64,000 nucleotides of DNA from Panax quinquefolius (GCA_020205615.1 CM035170.1:41789807-41853806); one strand, 5' to 3'. Shown: positions 11,297 through 23,990, counted from the stretch's first letter. Made by a program: numbers and translations. Notes: a model not told the origin generated them from the sequence alone.

Positions 11297-12152
11297 GTTC
11301 TAACTCTTTTGAATATAGCACTTTGCATGTAAATCATGTTTACTCAATTGTATATTGTTGTTATTCGATCTTGGACTTTGATAATCTTGTTCAATTCTAT
11401 ATTGTTATATTAAACCTTCAAGTAGTAAGCAAACTCTTATTGATTGAACTAGTCTATAATGGAATAGTGTTCTAAAATTCTAGAACCACTGATAAGTTAG
11501 TTCTGAGCTAAACTTTATTTAGTATAGAAATTCTAAATCCAAACTGAGATGAGAAACTCTAACATAGGGGATATTGTACGTGTAATGTTTAGATGTTTGT
11601 GCACACTACATGGTACAAAGGGCTGATCCCCTTAAGTACGTTAAGTAGGGTCTGTATAGTCTAAATAATTGTTAAGGTTGTGGTAGTAATACCTAATCAC
11701 CGGGGACATAGTTAGTGGTCTTAAGACCCTCAGGCATTAAAATTCGAACTTGTTTTCTATTTTTGATTCGTAGAACAAGTTCACCATTGTTTAGTATTCG
11801 TTATTCATTCTCACGTAGTTATCATTACTACTCTTTATATCAGTGAACAACTGTTTGCTCACTCTCGCATTTAACATTGAAACTAAAGTTGAGAAAGTTG
11901 ATGAACCATCTACTAGCAAAGGAAAGGGCAAGATGTCCAAGTGTTGAAGATTTATGAGAATTTATTTAAATAAATTATGTTATAAGACTTGTTTTATTTT
12001 ATGATGTATTCCGCAAATTGATGTAATAATTTAAGGTTAGATTACCTAGGATTGTTTTTGAGATGATGTAACTCTTTAATGGGAAAGATTATTTTTTGAT
12101 AGTGAGCACCAAATTCTATGGGAATGAAGTACCTGGATTTGGGGGTGTCACA
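11297..12152 (+). repeat. E2 5' LTR remnant
   Basis: The 3' part of the E2 5' LTR, ending CCTGGATTTGGGGGTGTCACA at 12152, three bases before the PBS. The last 20 bases closely match the end of the E1 LTR (CCTGGATTTAGGGGCGCTACA). The 5' part was displaced by E1; the piece expected beyond the left edge of E1 is outside the window. It resembles 44941-45890. Confidence 0.75.
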
Positions 12153-12155
12153 GGT

Positions 12156-12168
12156 TGGTATCAAAGCT
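12156..12168 (+). other. E2 primer-binding site (tRNA-iMet type)
   Basis: TGGTATCAAAGCT, three bases after the LTR end, the same design as in E1 and E3. Confidence 0.85.
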
Positions 12169-12392
12169 TTAGGTTATGAACCTTAGGTGGGGAAACCTTA
12201 TGAAGTAACCTTTAAGGAGATAGAAAACATAGAGGTGTCTAACTCCTATCGAGTTTTAAGTAATGGATTAAGGCATCCTTTGAAGCTAAACAATAAAAGA
12301 CATTATGTGCTATGTGTTAATAGCTTATGTGCTCGTGAGTGTTGAATAATGTCATATAATAAATAAAACCTAAGACACATTTTGTTGTCAGG

Positions 12393-12998
12393 ATGTCTAA
12401 CGAAGGAGGATCCAGTCCAGCTAGGGAAGTGATACCTCAGATACCTAGAGATGACGAACCCCGGGATATCCATGTTGTGCGGGAGCAGTTGATCCAGGAG
12501 GATGAGCATGTGACCGATCCCGAGGAGGATAGTTCTGAGGAGATAGAAGAGGATAACGAGGAAGAGGATCATATGGAGTTTCCACCAAACTCCATATCAG
12601 CTGAGATGTATGATGCACTGTACGATCGTAACATAGAATTACTGGACAAGGTTGAGGAGCTGAAAGAGTTGGTTGAGATGCATCACGCTACTATAGATCA
12701 GAGAGATGAGGAGATTCAGGAACTCGACTCACGACTTTGAAACACGGAGTGGGATCTAGTTCATACAAAGGGTCAGCATGAGGATCTGTTGGCTATGAAC
12801 GAGAAGAAGAAGACTGATGTAGAGAAGTTAAAAGATGAATTGAAGGAGGAATCAACTAAGCGTGCAAGAGCAGAAGACGCTTGGATGAAGGCGAATCATC
12901 GTGCAGACAGTGCTGAAGCTAAGTTCCAAACGAAGAAAGCTAAGATGAACGAAATGGATCATGCCTTTAATTCTACGATTGATAGGGCCCATGATTGA
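12393..12998 (+). pseudogene. E2 extra ORF upstream of gag (acidic, coiled coil)
   Basis: One frame of 202 codons, MSNEGGSS..., broken only by a TGA at 12738-12740, ending at 12998. The ATG lies just after TTTTGTTGTCAG, which could be a splice acceptor. The N-terminus has RDIHVVRE, shared with the E1 frame at 7641. Then comes an acidic stretch (residues about 35-65: EDSSEEIEEDNEEED) and a long heptad-rich region (VEELKELVEMH, RDEEIQELDSRL, VEKLKDELKEEST). No membrane segment or signal peptide is seen. Position between PBS and gag, same strand. I do not recognise the family; a coiled-coil accessory protein is an inference. Confidence 0.65.
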
Positions 12999-13425
12999 GT
13001 CTTTTATTACCCACCTTAATTTGAAGACTCGCTGTGATCCGTGATGGATCGTAGGATGACGTATCGTATTATGGAGGAAGAATGTAGAGAAGCCTTGCGA
13101 CGTCTCAATATGCCTAGATAAAAAGAATAAGAATAATAATAATATTTGGTTAAGTAAATGAGTAAATAAATTGTGAATCCCTTATTTTGAGATGAATAAA
13201 GGGGTAATATGAATATGTAATCATGAAACTTGTCTAGTTCAGGAAAATGGATGCTAATATCGGTTATGATATCTTTATTATGTTTTAAAAATGCTATGGA
13301 TGCATAAAATATCAAAGTTTTTTGAAAAGTTATGTGTTATAGCTTTAATCTTAGAATGTTTAAGTTAAACTTCAAATACTCAAGAAGTTGAGTAATGAAC
13401 TAATAAGCGTATATTTTAAAAGAAA
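12999..13425 (+). other. E2 spacer between extra ORF and gag
   Basis: AT-rich, no supported frame. The minus-strand frame at 13016-13315 is a shadow of it. Confidence 0.5.
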
Positions 13426-14519
13426 ATACCTCCTAGAAGAAGACAACCACGCCAACAACCACCTTATGAGGGGTCTACTAATAATAACAACTAGGCTAAC
13501 GCTAACCCGGTTTGACGGGTGCACTTGCGAATCAACCGCAAGCTCAAGTCACGACCTTTAAGGAATTCAAAGCGGTTGGACCGCCAGAGTTTCAAGGGTC
13601 TATGAATCCAGTGGAAGCCCAAAACTGGATCATGGAAATGGAGAAGGTGTTCGATGTTGCTAGAGTTAATGAAGATTAGAAGACTGTGTTCGTGACGTTC
13701 ATGCTGAAGTCTGAAGCTAGCTACTGGTGGCAAGTAAATAAGGTTCGTGGGGGACAAGGAGTGATAACGTGGGATAGATTTAAGGAGATGTTTTTCGAAA
13801 TCTACATTCCAGCGAGTTCTCGGAATCAGTTGGAGGTGAAATTTCTGGAGCTGAAACAAGGAACCAAGACGGTGCCAAAATATGCTGCGAAGTTTAACGA
13901 GTTGGCATGGTTTGCCACTTATCAAGTCAATACTGATGAGCGTAAGGCGAAAAGGTTCGAACAAGGATGGAAGCCCTGGCTTTAGAGCAAGGTTTCAATG
14001 TTCCAATTAAATACATTTGCGGTTGTACTAGAAAAGGCAATTATCGCAGAAAGTGGAAGTGATGCCTTGACCGAGTATAACCAAGAACAGAAGAAGAGGA
14101 AGAATGAGAGTGAAAATAAGGCTGGTGGAAGTAACGTTGGAAGTAATAATCAGAATAGGAAGTGGAGCGAGAATTCGACTGCGGGAGGACAACAAGGAAG
14201 TCAGCAGAAGAAAAAGTTTGAAGCTTGTGCGACGTGCGAGAAGAACCATACTGGGGTATGTTTGAAGGGAAAGCGGGTATGTTTCAACTGTGGTCAAGAG
14301 GGACACATTGCACCGAACTATTTTAGCCCAAAGAAAGGAACATTTTTTACCTGTAGTTCGAAGGATCACATGGCTCGGGATTTCCCTAAAAAGCCAGCAG
14401 GAAGTGCAAGTGGAGGAAAGGGAAACAACGGTGGTGGTACATTGACTATCACTGGACTAGCACAGTCAAGCCGACCTACTGCGAGTACTTTCAATATGAC
14501 CGTGCAGGATGCTTTGTAG
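13426..14519 (+). pseudogene. E2 gag (broken)
   Basis: The expected start codon is ATA at 13426 followed by PPRRRQPRQQPP, matching MPPRRRQ in E1, so the start is lost by mutation. The body has GPPEFQGSMNPVEAQNW, SYWWQVNKVRGG, WDRFKEMFFEIYIP and LELKQGTKTVPKYAAKF, standard for the Ty3/gypsy capsid domain. Stops sit after VNED (13677), after WKPWL (13983) and at 14517. The nucleocapsid part has CATCEKNHTGVC and CFNCGQEGHIAPNY, where the last Cys of CCHC is replaced by Tyr. It ends with FNMTVQDAL, shared with E1 and E4, and runs into the protease. Confidence 0.85.
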
Positions 14520-14607
14520 TCTAAGGATGTGGTGTCAGGTATCATTTCGCTTAATGGTATTAATGCTTATGTACTATTTGATTCGGGTGCTACTTGTTCA
14601 TTTATAT
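14520..14607 (+). pseudogene. E2 protease, first half
   Basis: Codes for NAYVLFDSGATCSF, the active-site block of the retropepsin. The frame stops here only because the CACTA element begins at 14608. It resumes in the same frame at 19036 when one copy of the TAT duplication is skipped. Confidence 0.85.
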
Positions 14608-14960
14608 CACTACTAGATAATCGACTTATACGACGATTGTAGGCCGATCGTCATATAAAGTAAAAGACCATCGCTAAAGTTTAGCGACGGTCGCCACCAT
14701 CACCATAGAACCCATACGTAAAAGCTATAGCGACGGTCTTTTGGCCTATATGGCGACGGTCCACCCGATCCTAGCTATAGGTCATGGAAAAATCGTGTAT
14801 TTGCTCTTTACTAAGCTGGTGGTTGAGAGTTATTGCTACGGTGCATAACAAGTAGCTATAGATGTCTATAGCGACGCCAATGACCGTCGCTATAGAGATG
14901 TGTTTTATAGAACATTATAGCTACGATCGATGGCCGCCGCTATAACCTTTTCATATTTAA
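14608..14960. repeat. CACTA left terminal and subterminal repeats
   Basis: Contains the TIR and several copies in both orientations of a motif near TAGCGACGGT (for example at 14680, 14730, 14750, 14885). Such arrays bind the DNA-binding transposase protein in CACTA elements of known families. Confidence 0.8.
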
Positions 14961-16860
14961 AAAAATTAATTAATAATGCACATTTATTCAACAAACACAA
15001 ATATAATATAAAATAAAATATAAAAAATATTATATACATCATTTAAAATCATTCACATTACAACATTACAATATAATAGTTGAATAATTAATAACATTTA
15101 CATAATCATTCACATTACAAAATTACATAATATGGTGAACGCTGTTCTAAAATTATCATTCACATTACATAATCATTCACATTACAAAATTAATAACTTT
15201 TATAATCTGAACTCGAATATGGTGAACGCTGTTCCATTTTTGGAAGTAGCTTTACTGTCTCAGCAAGAAAATCTATCATGTAAACAAGACAAAATAGTAA
15301 AAAGAGCAATCAAACACAAAACAAGAAGAATAACATATTAGAAAAGGTTAGATATCTCATAAGAAATGCGAAGTTATAGTTTCAACATGCCTCAAATATG
15401 TACTTTTCGGAAGAAAACGCGCTTTACAAACAACATCCGCTTAATCACTCACGCCCTTTTATTGTTATCAAACAATAAAAGACATGTGATCTTGAAAAGA
15501 GACACATCATCTAACTAATCACTGCGCACCCTTTTATTGTTATCAAACAACATCCGCTTTCTACAAAAAGAAAATACTATTGATTCATAATCACTTCTAG
15601 CCATAATTTAACGATCACACGGTCGGAAATCTTACCATATAAGCAATCAAAAATACTGATTGTTAGAAACAAATGTATGAATATATTAGATAACAGAAAT
15701 AGAAAGGGAGGTCACATGTAATATGTATTACTTTTTATATTGTCTAGAAACAGCTATGTAACGCAATATGCCAATATGTTAGATCCTTGCAATAGACCAA
15801 GCAATTTTGTTCTCAAATTCTGATCCAAGCAAGAGACCAAACACTTATTCAGGACACAAAAACGAAGACATAAAATAAAAAAATATTCATTGATATGAAT
15901 CTAACGCACAGTTCAAACAACAATAATATATAAATTGTTGTTCAAACTATGTTTGGGCAGCATATTTTGAATTGAACAACGATTGCATCTGTTAACAATA
16001 TTCATTTTGCAAGTGTCCAAGATAAGTTGAAAGTTTCAAAATTAGAAATTATGTCAAAGGAATACCCTTAGCTTCAAATAGAAAAAGCCTTACCATCTTG
16101 GTCTAACTTATTCTAAATTTCTCCAGGGGTTATCTCAATATCTAAACTAAAACTCATGCCAAAGATGACATTTTGAATGCACTTACGAAAAGGAGAGCCT
16201 CGAAACCAAACTTTCGCACTTAAGTAAGACAATAGTTTTCGAGTTAAGTTGTAAATGACAAGAATCAAATTGGTTATGCAAACCATTTGGAGATTGAGCG
16301 GTGGGGTGTAAATTACACAAATCAACTATCTCAAGCAAATCCCTTATTTCATTTGAGCCATAATTGATCTATTACTCGGTTTCTTTTTTTTTTATGTCTG
16401 GACTTATAACTAGTAATTAAAGCATAGTATAATAACAGATTCCACTCAAGATGGCATCGATAATAATAACTTGGAACCTATTAAATGAAAAGCAGGACAG
16501 TTGTTCACAAATACTTATATCCTTTTGTATATTTGTTAACAAGAATTTGAGCAATGACTAAATCAAATGTAAAGTACCTTCTAGTTTAATACACGTAAGG
16601 CATGAAAAGGGAAGTCAAGAACATAGATAATTTTACAAAAGGATGTCAAGTTAATTGGAGTCAGGATGTCAATCAAATGCTTGTCAAAACAAAAGGTTAA
16701 ACTCTAAGATGTCTAAGACACTTTTAAAATGAATGTCCTATAATCATATAATTTTAATTCATACCATGCATGACGTCAAGAAAATAATAAATGGTGCCTT
16801 ATATGTAACACAACTAGAGATCTCCTCATAATTAGAAGAATAATTTATAAAATTCAAGAG
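14961..16860. other. CACTA interior without recognised gene
   Basis: AT-rich sequence with short local repeats, such as CATTCACATTACA at 15050-15190 and TTTTATTGTTATCAAACAA at 15460 and 15532. No transposase motif was recognised. Confidence 0.5.
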
Positions 16861-17010
16861 AGAGAGGCAGAGAATGCACCTGCCAAAGATCATGGAGCTC
16901 CACCACACCTCCATCTTGAACCTCATCAGGTAGCATTAGTTTCCTTTTATTTCCAACTTCCCACCTCAGTACATTTCTTTCTTCATCAGGTAGCATTAGT
17001 TTCCTTTGAT
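16861..17010 (-). pseudogene. Coding-like fragment of unknown origin inside CACTA
   Basis: The minus strand is open through a stretch containing RKLMLPDEVQDGGVVELHDLW. A segment coding RKLMLPDE is present twice about 55 bases apart. It could be a third captured exon. I do not recognise the protein. Confidence 0.25.
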
Positions 17011-18181
<1,171 letters not shown>

Positions 18182-18499
18182 AAGTCCCACCAATTTAATC
18201 CAAACCACACAATTTGGATACTAACCTTTCAATTTCTCACCTGGAATTAATAAATATCAACACATAAATCTCATGATATGATTATGCAAATTTCATAAAC
18301 CTAAGATCTAAAATTACCAGTAAAATCTAAATTCTAAAGTAATAACATTAACATAACAATTCATATACACTATTATACATATATATGAAAACTGTAAGTA
18401 CTAGGGTTTGGATTTGAATTACACGAAAGTGTTGGTAGAACAAATATCTGAGAGAGACACTTAAGAGTATGATTAGACTAGCTAATGTGCAGAAGCACA
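18182..18499. other. CACTA interior between captured fragments
   Basis: AT-rich; could be 5' flank of the ATPase fragment or intron of the RMI1-like fragment. No frame supported. Confidence 0.4.
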
Positions 18500-18850
18500 C
18501 TAGCTCAGTATAGTTCATATCGAAATGCATGAATCGCTTCAAAAGAGCTTAGCCTTTCTTTGCAAAAATCCAAGCGGAAAAAACTGAGGAACCAGGTCTC
18601 AAGGTCGCTATCACAGGAATCCATCCATTCTCTCAATAATCTCAAACCTAAAGTCGATAAAAATGCAAGAATGGGACATTCGGAGGCTTCATAGGGGATG
18701 GAAGCGGATTCTACGGAGTTGTTGAAGTAGAGCGGTGGAGGCGGCGGAGGAGATAGAGAAGATAAATGGTCGGAGACATCGATCAATTCGTCATCTGAGA
18801 TATCGAGGGGGATGAGTTCAGAAGAGTTCTGGATAGGGTTAGAAGAATTT
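18500..18850 (-). pseudogene. Captured N-terminal fragment resembling RMI1
   Basis: The minus strand reads IPLDISDDELIDVSDHLSSL, a proline run (SPPPPPPLYF), then CPILAFLSTLGLRLLREWMD and, after a frameshift, FMHFDMNYT. This follows the order of plant RMI1 (RecQ-mediated genome instability 1) N-termini: acidic DISDDE block, Pro-rich linker, GLRL-REWLDSC helix, FLFSDMNY-like block. RMI1 works with RecQ helicase and topoisomerase III in dissolving recombination intermediates. The OB-fold is missing here. The match is from memory of the family, so identification is moderate. Confidence 0.5.
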
Positions 18851-18879
18851 GGGGGAAACTGGGAGGGGTTTTCTTAAAA

Positions 18880-19034
18880 AAAACTTCTATACTGACGGTT
18901 CCGTGTCTACCGTCACGCTATAGATACTCTATAGTGACGGTTCCGTGTCGACCATCGCTATAGATACCCTATAGCGACGGTTCCGTACCGACCGTCGCTA
19001 TAGCTCATAACTATATGTAGAATTTCTAGTAGTG
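18880..19034. repeat. CACTA right subterminal repeats and TIR
   Basis: Four alternating copies of GACGGTTCCGTGT-(C/A)-GACC and CGTCGCTATAG in about 130 bases, then the TIR ending at 19034. Confidence 0.8.
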
Positions 19035-19035
19035 T

Positions 19036-19400
19036 ATCCGATGAATTTGCTCAGAACTTAGATTTGCCTCAGGTAGAATTAGATTATCCTTTGAGCATAG
19101 AGATTGCGAATAGGGAAGTGTTTTCTATTAGATTTATATACAAGAATTGTAAAGTGGTTATTAAGGGTCACGAGATGATGGTAAATTGGATACCAATTAG
19201 ACTTGGTGAGTTTGATGTTATTCTAGGAATGGATTGGTTATTCAATCACGGAGTAGTAATTGATTACAAAAAGAAGTGTGTTAACCTTATGACTCCGTCA
19301 AAGGTAGTATTTTATGGCAGTAAGTCACCTCGACAAGCAAGTTGTCTAACGGTGATGCAAGCCAAGAAGTTGTTAAGACAAGGATGTATAGGATACTTAG
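19036..19400 (+). pseudogene. E2 protease, second half
   Basis: Continues the retropepsin after the CACTA insertion: [20 protein letters not shown], then [20 protein letters not shown], which ends the protease fold. The linker to RT follows with [16 protein letters not shown]. This half is open, so decay before the CACTA insertion was mild here. Confidence 0.85.
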
Positions 19401-20400
19401 CCTACATACTCGATACACAGAAGAAGAGTGCGAAGTTAGAAGAGATACCGATCATAAGAGATTTTGCAGACGTATTTCCAGACGATTTTCCAGGTCTTCT
19501 GCCGGATCAAAAAATTGAGTTCGTGATTGACTTACTACCAGAAATGGCCCCGATATCTAAGGCACCATACAGGATGGCCCTGGTAGAGATGAAAGAGTTG
19601 ATGGTGCAATTGCAAGAGTTGCTCGACAATAAGTATATTCAGCCGAGTACTGTATCGTCATGGGGTGCATCGGTGTTGTTTGTTAAGAAGAAAGATGGAT
19701 CGATGCGGCTCTGCATTGACTATCAAGAATTGAATAAGGTCACGATTAAAAATAAGTATTCATTACCGACAATCGACGACCTGTTCGATTAACTAAAGGG
19801 AGCGAGGTATTTCTCAAAGATAGACTTGAGGAGTGGTTATCATCAGTTGAAGGTGAGGCCGAAGGATGTACCAAAAACAGCATTCAGAACTCGGTATGGT
19901 CATTACAATTTTTGTTCATGTCATTTGGTTTAACCAATGCAACTGCAGCGTTCATGGATTTGATGAACAGGGTGTTTAAATTATTCTTAGATAAATTTTG
20001 GGTTGTGTTTATTGACGATATCTTAGTGTATTCTAAGACCAAGGAGGAACATGTTGAACACTTAAGAGTGACATTGGAGACATTGAGAAAAGAGAAGTTG
20101 TATGCTAAATTTTAAAAATGTGAGTTTAGTTTGGAACGCGTACAGTTTCTCAGGCACGTTATAGACAAGGACTGAATTTCGGTAGATCCATCAAAGGTTG
20201 AAGCTGTAATAAACTGGGATCAGCCAAAGACACCATCATAAGTAAGGAGTTTCTTAGGATTGGCAGGTTACTACAGGCGTTTTATTCAAGACTTTTCCAA
20301 GATCGCAACTCCGTTGACGAATTTAACCAGGAAGGCTGTTAAGTTTGTTTGGATAGAGAAGTGTGAGGAAAGTTTTTGAGAATTAAAGAAGAGGTTGAGT
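19400..20400 (+). pseudogene. E2 reverse transcriptase (broken)
   Basis: Blocks in order: [61 protein letters not shown] followed by a stop (19790), [29 protein letters not shown], then a frameshift at about 19910 to [20 protein letters not shown], and VVFIDDILVYSKTKEEH with the catalytic FIDD. More stops follow (20113, 20175, 20238, 20378). [19 protein letters not shown] and [11 protein letters not shown] end the connection to RNase H. Confidence 0.9.
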
Positions 20401-20984
20401 TCAACACACATGTTTGTCATTGCTGATTATCTGAGGAATTTTTGGTGTATAGTGACACATCGCATAAAGGACTAGGCTGTGTGCTTATGAAAAATGGAAG
20501 AGTCATTGCGTATGCATCACGTCAATTAAAAGATTACGAGAAAGGGTATCCGACTCATGACTTAGAGTTAGCTGCGATGGTGTTTACCCTAAAAATTTGG
20601 AGACATTATCTTTATGGAGAGAGGTGTGAGATATATACCGACCATAAAAGTCTGAAGCAAATCTTTACACAAAAATATTTAAATATGCAGCATAAAGATG
20701 GTTGGAGTTGATCAAAGACTATGACTGCGAGATTTTCTATCATCCCGGAAAGGCGAATGTTGTTGCTGATGCTTTAAGTAGGAAGGGACAGGAGAAGTTA
20801 ATGATGTTGACAGCTCAAGAGAAGCTATTGTCGGAAATGGCTATGATGGAGTTGGAAATTAATTATCCGAAAGAGTTAGACGAAAAGTTGTTCTAGATGG
20901 GAAATAGTTCAACGTTGGTAGATAAGGTTAAGAATGCACAACTTCAGGATGAAGACTGTGAAAAGATAAAATAGAAAGTATCTC
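20400..20984 (+). pseudogene. E2 RNase H and start of integrase (broken)
   Basis: RNase H starts after a frameshift: [70 protein letters not shown], one frameshift near 20700, then [17 protein letters not shown]. The integrase linker begins ([17 protein letters not shown]), stops at 20894 and trails off near 20975. Confidence 0.85.
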
Positions 20985-21373
20985 CTTGGAAGGGGAAAAT
21001 TTAGTTTGGCAAGAAGGGGAAATTAAGCCCTAGGTTTATAGGACCTTTTGAAGTGCTTCGACGCGTTGGTGAAATGGCATAGGAGGTAGCTTTACCTCCG
21101 AAATTGGAGCATATTCATAATATTTTCCATGTATCAGTGTTGAGGCCATATAAGCCTGATTATAAGCATGTAATAGAATATGAGCCCTTACAATTTGAGA
21201 AAGACTTAACATATGAAGAAGTCCATGTTCAAATTATTGACAGGAAAGAGCAAGTACTAAGGAATAAAGTGATACCTTCGGTTAAGATAATCTGGAGGAA
21301 CCACAATGCTGAAGAAACTACGTGGGAACTTGAAGATGTTATGATGAAGAATTATTCTCAGTTATTTGCTTAA
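20985..21373 (+). pseudogene. E2 integrase C-terminus and chromodomain (core deleted)
   Basis: KVSPWKGKI follows directly on the RNase H-integrase linker, so the zinc-binding domain and whole DDE core are missing. After two stops (21002 and 21078) come PRFIGPFEVLRRVGEMA and HIHNIFHVSVLRPYKPD. The last 60 residues are a chromodomain: IDRKEQVLRNKVIPSVKIIW, then NAEETTWELEDVM. Chromodomains guide chromovirus integration to chromatin. The stop is at 21371. Confidence 0.85.
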
Positions 21374-21384
21374 TCTTGTATAAT

Positions 21385-21402
21385 GATTCTGAGGACAGAA
21401 TC
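21385..21402 (+). other. Stem-loop upstream of E2 PPT (first copy)
   Basis: GATTCTG-AGGA-CAGAATC, a perfect 7-bp stem with a 4-base loop, 12 bases after the pol stop and followed by a purine run AAGGAGAGGAGAA. Confidence 0.6.
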
Positions 21403-21446
21403 CTATTAAGGAGAGGAGAATATGACGAATGAATTTATGGAGTCAT

Positions 21447-21480
21447 GATTCTGGGGAAAGAATCCTTTTAAGGAGGGAAT
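21447..21480 (+). other. Second stem-loop and polypurine tract of E2
   Basis: GATTCTG-GGGA-AAGAATC (one mismatch), then AAGGAGGGAA directly before the LTR start. The stem-loop plus purine module is present twice in about 100 bases (21385-21420 and 21447-21480). Confidence 0.65.
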
Positions 21481-21482
21481 GA

Positions 21483-22050
21483 TGTAACGATCGAGAAATT
21501 TGTAATTTAATTTAAATATTTATTGAATTAAATAAATATTTTAAATAATTTATTTATGTAGATAAATAAATATTTGATGAATTGTGATGTAATAATTTAG
21601 TTGAGTGTGTATGCTAACTAAATTAATGAATGATAATTTTATTATTTGACGATTTAATTTAATGAAAATAATTACATTAAATGAATTGTTTAATATTTAA
21701 TGAAATAATTAAATTAAATAAAGTGATGTTCTAGTCTAATTTAATAATTAAATTAGATATATTATAATTTATTAATCATAAGTATAATTATAATAAAAAT
21801 TCTTATAATTACTATTGTAAGTTATTTAAATTAACTAAACTAAAGTCGTTTAAATTAACTAAAATAAGTGTGACAAAAGATACTATATAATATAAATATT
21901 ATAAAAATAAACTAGTATGGGAATTTTATGTAGCCAAACACAGCCTTATGACTTTTGGCCTAACATAATTGATGAACGTAGGGAGTTTTCAGTTTATTTC
22001 TACGCATTATCGACGTCGGGATTTTTATTTGTCCCTTTCTGTTCTTGTTC
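21483..22050 (+). repeat. E2 3' LTR, truncated
   Basis: Begins TGTAACGATCGAGAAATTTG, close to the E1 LTR start. Very AT-rich. The expected LTR end (GGGGTGTCACA as at 12152) is not found downstream, so the LTR is cut. The right border is uncertain and lies between about 21950 and 22080, where Tat-like sequence begins. Confidence 0.65.
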
Positions 22051-22340
22051 TTTGGTGTTCTCATGTTAATTGAGATTTATTTGAAAAAATAAGTTGTGAA
22101 AAGGTTTGACATTTATATGTCGACTATTGGACTGTAAGAGTCGCCAATTGGTTTTTTATATGGTTGTACCAACACAACCGAGAAAAGGTTTGCACATTGA
22201 CCTAGTGATGTGACACTACTAAACGGGTCTGTGAAACCGAGATTCATTAGGGTTTGGGGGCTTGATTATACGGAGGGAAGGTGTTAGGCACCCCCCGACA
22301 TCCGTGTTACCACGGTGATCGCCACTTTTCAAGATACTGT
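22051..22340 (-). repeat. Tat-like LTR end with degenerate PBS
   Basis: On the minus strand there is GGGGGGTGCCTAACACCTTCC (22283-22303), then AAACCAATTGGCGACTC. TGGCGACTC (22138-22146) resembles the start of the tRNA-Arg type PBS of Ogre/Tat elements, but what follows (TTACAG) does not. I infer an old Tat-like 5' LTR end in minus orientation. Confidence is limited because neither LTR border is visible. Confidence 0.35.
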
Positions 22341-22689
22341 TATATGAATGTGTGTGTGTGTGTGGGTCAATGTTCTATTTATATGGAAGTAGTGCGAGGC
22401 CTCATTCGCACCTATATACACAAGGTTTGAATTTATGTAAAAATTCAATTTTAAACAAAATATGGCAGTTGTGTTTTGTAAGAAAAAGGTTTTTCAAGCC
22501 CTTGTGCTCAATAGTAATTGAGACATTTTACACTTCCAATTTTATTAAGTGTTCGGCTTAATTACTTTTAATTTTCGAGATGTGAAGCATCTTCGAGAAA
22601 ATAATGTACAAAGAAGTGTCGAACTCATCGTGGGCATGAAACCATATGAGGAAATCCAAACACCGTGAATAAATTTACAAGCTGCTTAT
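22341..22689. other. Unassigned sequence in Tat-like region
   Basis: No supported gene. A short GT run lies at 22350-22364. Confidence 0.4.
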
Positions 22690-23194
22690 AGCTGAAAATA
22701 TCCATCACGGAACCGAATCTAGATCCAGTAGACTGAATCTGTGATCACATGATTCCTAGGCTCACATGATGCCGCAATTGATATGAAAGTAGTAAGCAGT
22801 TATATATATAAGCTGTAAATATATATACAGACATGATCAGCCACCACGAAGCACCTCCATGGGGGATCAGAAATGTAAATAAAGCTGTAAAAGCAATCAT
22901 CTGCCACGGAGTAAACTCCAGTCGGGACGAAAAGTAAATATATATATATAAAAGTAATAAATGCACCGGATATAAAATTCAGGCTCATCGAACAAAGTTC
23001 GACAACAGTTGATATATATAAATATATATTAAAGCGGTAAACGCACAAGATATAAAATCCAGTCTCATCGAACAGAGTTTAACACACAGTTCATATATAT
23101 AAGTGTATATATATATATATATATATATAGAAAGAAAATAAACGCTCTAGACGTAATTCTAGGCTCAATCGAGGCATAACTCGATAATGTTAGT

Positions 23195-23260
<66 letters not shown>

Positions 23261-23330
23261 TATATATATGAAATAAATAAAACCACGATACAAGTCAGGG
23301 CATACACAACACAACTCTCAATGTGAAGAA
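22690..23330. repeat. Degenerate tandem array with nested TA microsatellites
   Basis: About five degenerate units of roughly 85-120 bases. A core like TAAACGCAC-GATATAAAATCCAG and CTCATCGAACAGAGTTT recurs near 22960, 23045 and 23130. Each unit has its own TA run, expanded to long (TA)n at 23108-23130 and 23198-23270. Open frames rich in Tyr-Ile here come from the microsatellite. Confidence 0.7.
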
Positions 23331-23990
23331 TGATGTGTGCAAAGATGAAGAGAAAGGCTTCAAAGTGTGTAAGAAGGCTTACAAAAACGCGCCAAAGAAG
23401 ACTTCTATAACATTAAGTGGATGAACACTTTCGGCTCTCAAATACAAATAGTAGCTATATGTGAGCTCACAAGTGTTTTAAATGAGAAAGCACTCAGTTT
23501 ATGGTGTGTACAGAGCAAATTTAACATTGCTTCCTCGCCTTTTTCTCTTTTCAAATTGCCACCCCAAGCCCTTTATTTATGAGGGGGGAGCCACAGGTAT
23601 ACTTGCGCCTGCCCAGGGTGCCCTGAGCTCCGCGGTTCCTTCCATCTCGAAGTGTGTGTATGCATGCACTGTGATGTCCGCTCAAACTTTTAGAATTGCA
23701 ATCCGAACACCCGACTAAGGTATGTAAGACCTATTTTGGACCACCGTTGTCGAGAGTTATGCAATGATATGGGATTAGAGGTTGTACGAAGTCAGGAAGA
23801 TGGGACCATGCCCTCCAGTCTTCAAGCTTCAAATTCTATCCGTTGCCCTGCTCAATAGTCACTCGGGATTGAACTTCCTTCGTTCTTGTGGGACATTGCT
23901 GTGTAGAAATGTATGTATAAGATTTTGAGACGGTGTGATGTGACGTCAAGGTGGAAAGATGATGACTTTGCCCCTCACTGGGGTAATCTC
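23331..23990. other. Unassigned sequence in Tat-like region
   Basis: Low-copy-looking sequence with no supported gene. The 23482-23718 frame has no recognisable domain. Confidence 0.4.

Noticed and set aside
13491..13964. 157-codon minus-strand frame
   Set aside because: Antisense shadow of E2 gag, whose capsid motifs are clear on the plus strand.
23065..23307. Open frame rich in Tyr-Ile, membrane-like
   Set aside because: Produced by the TA microsatellite; no coding signal outside it.
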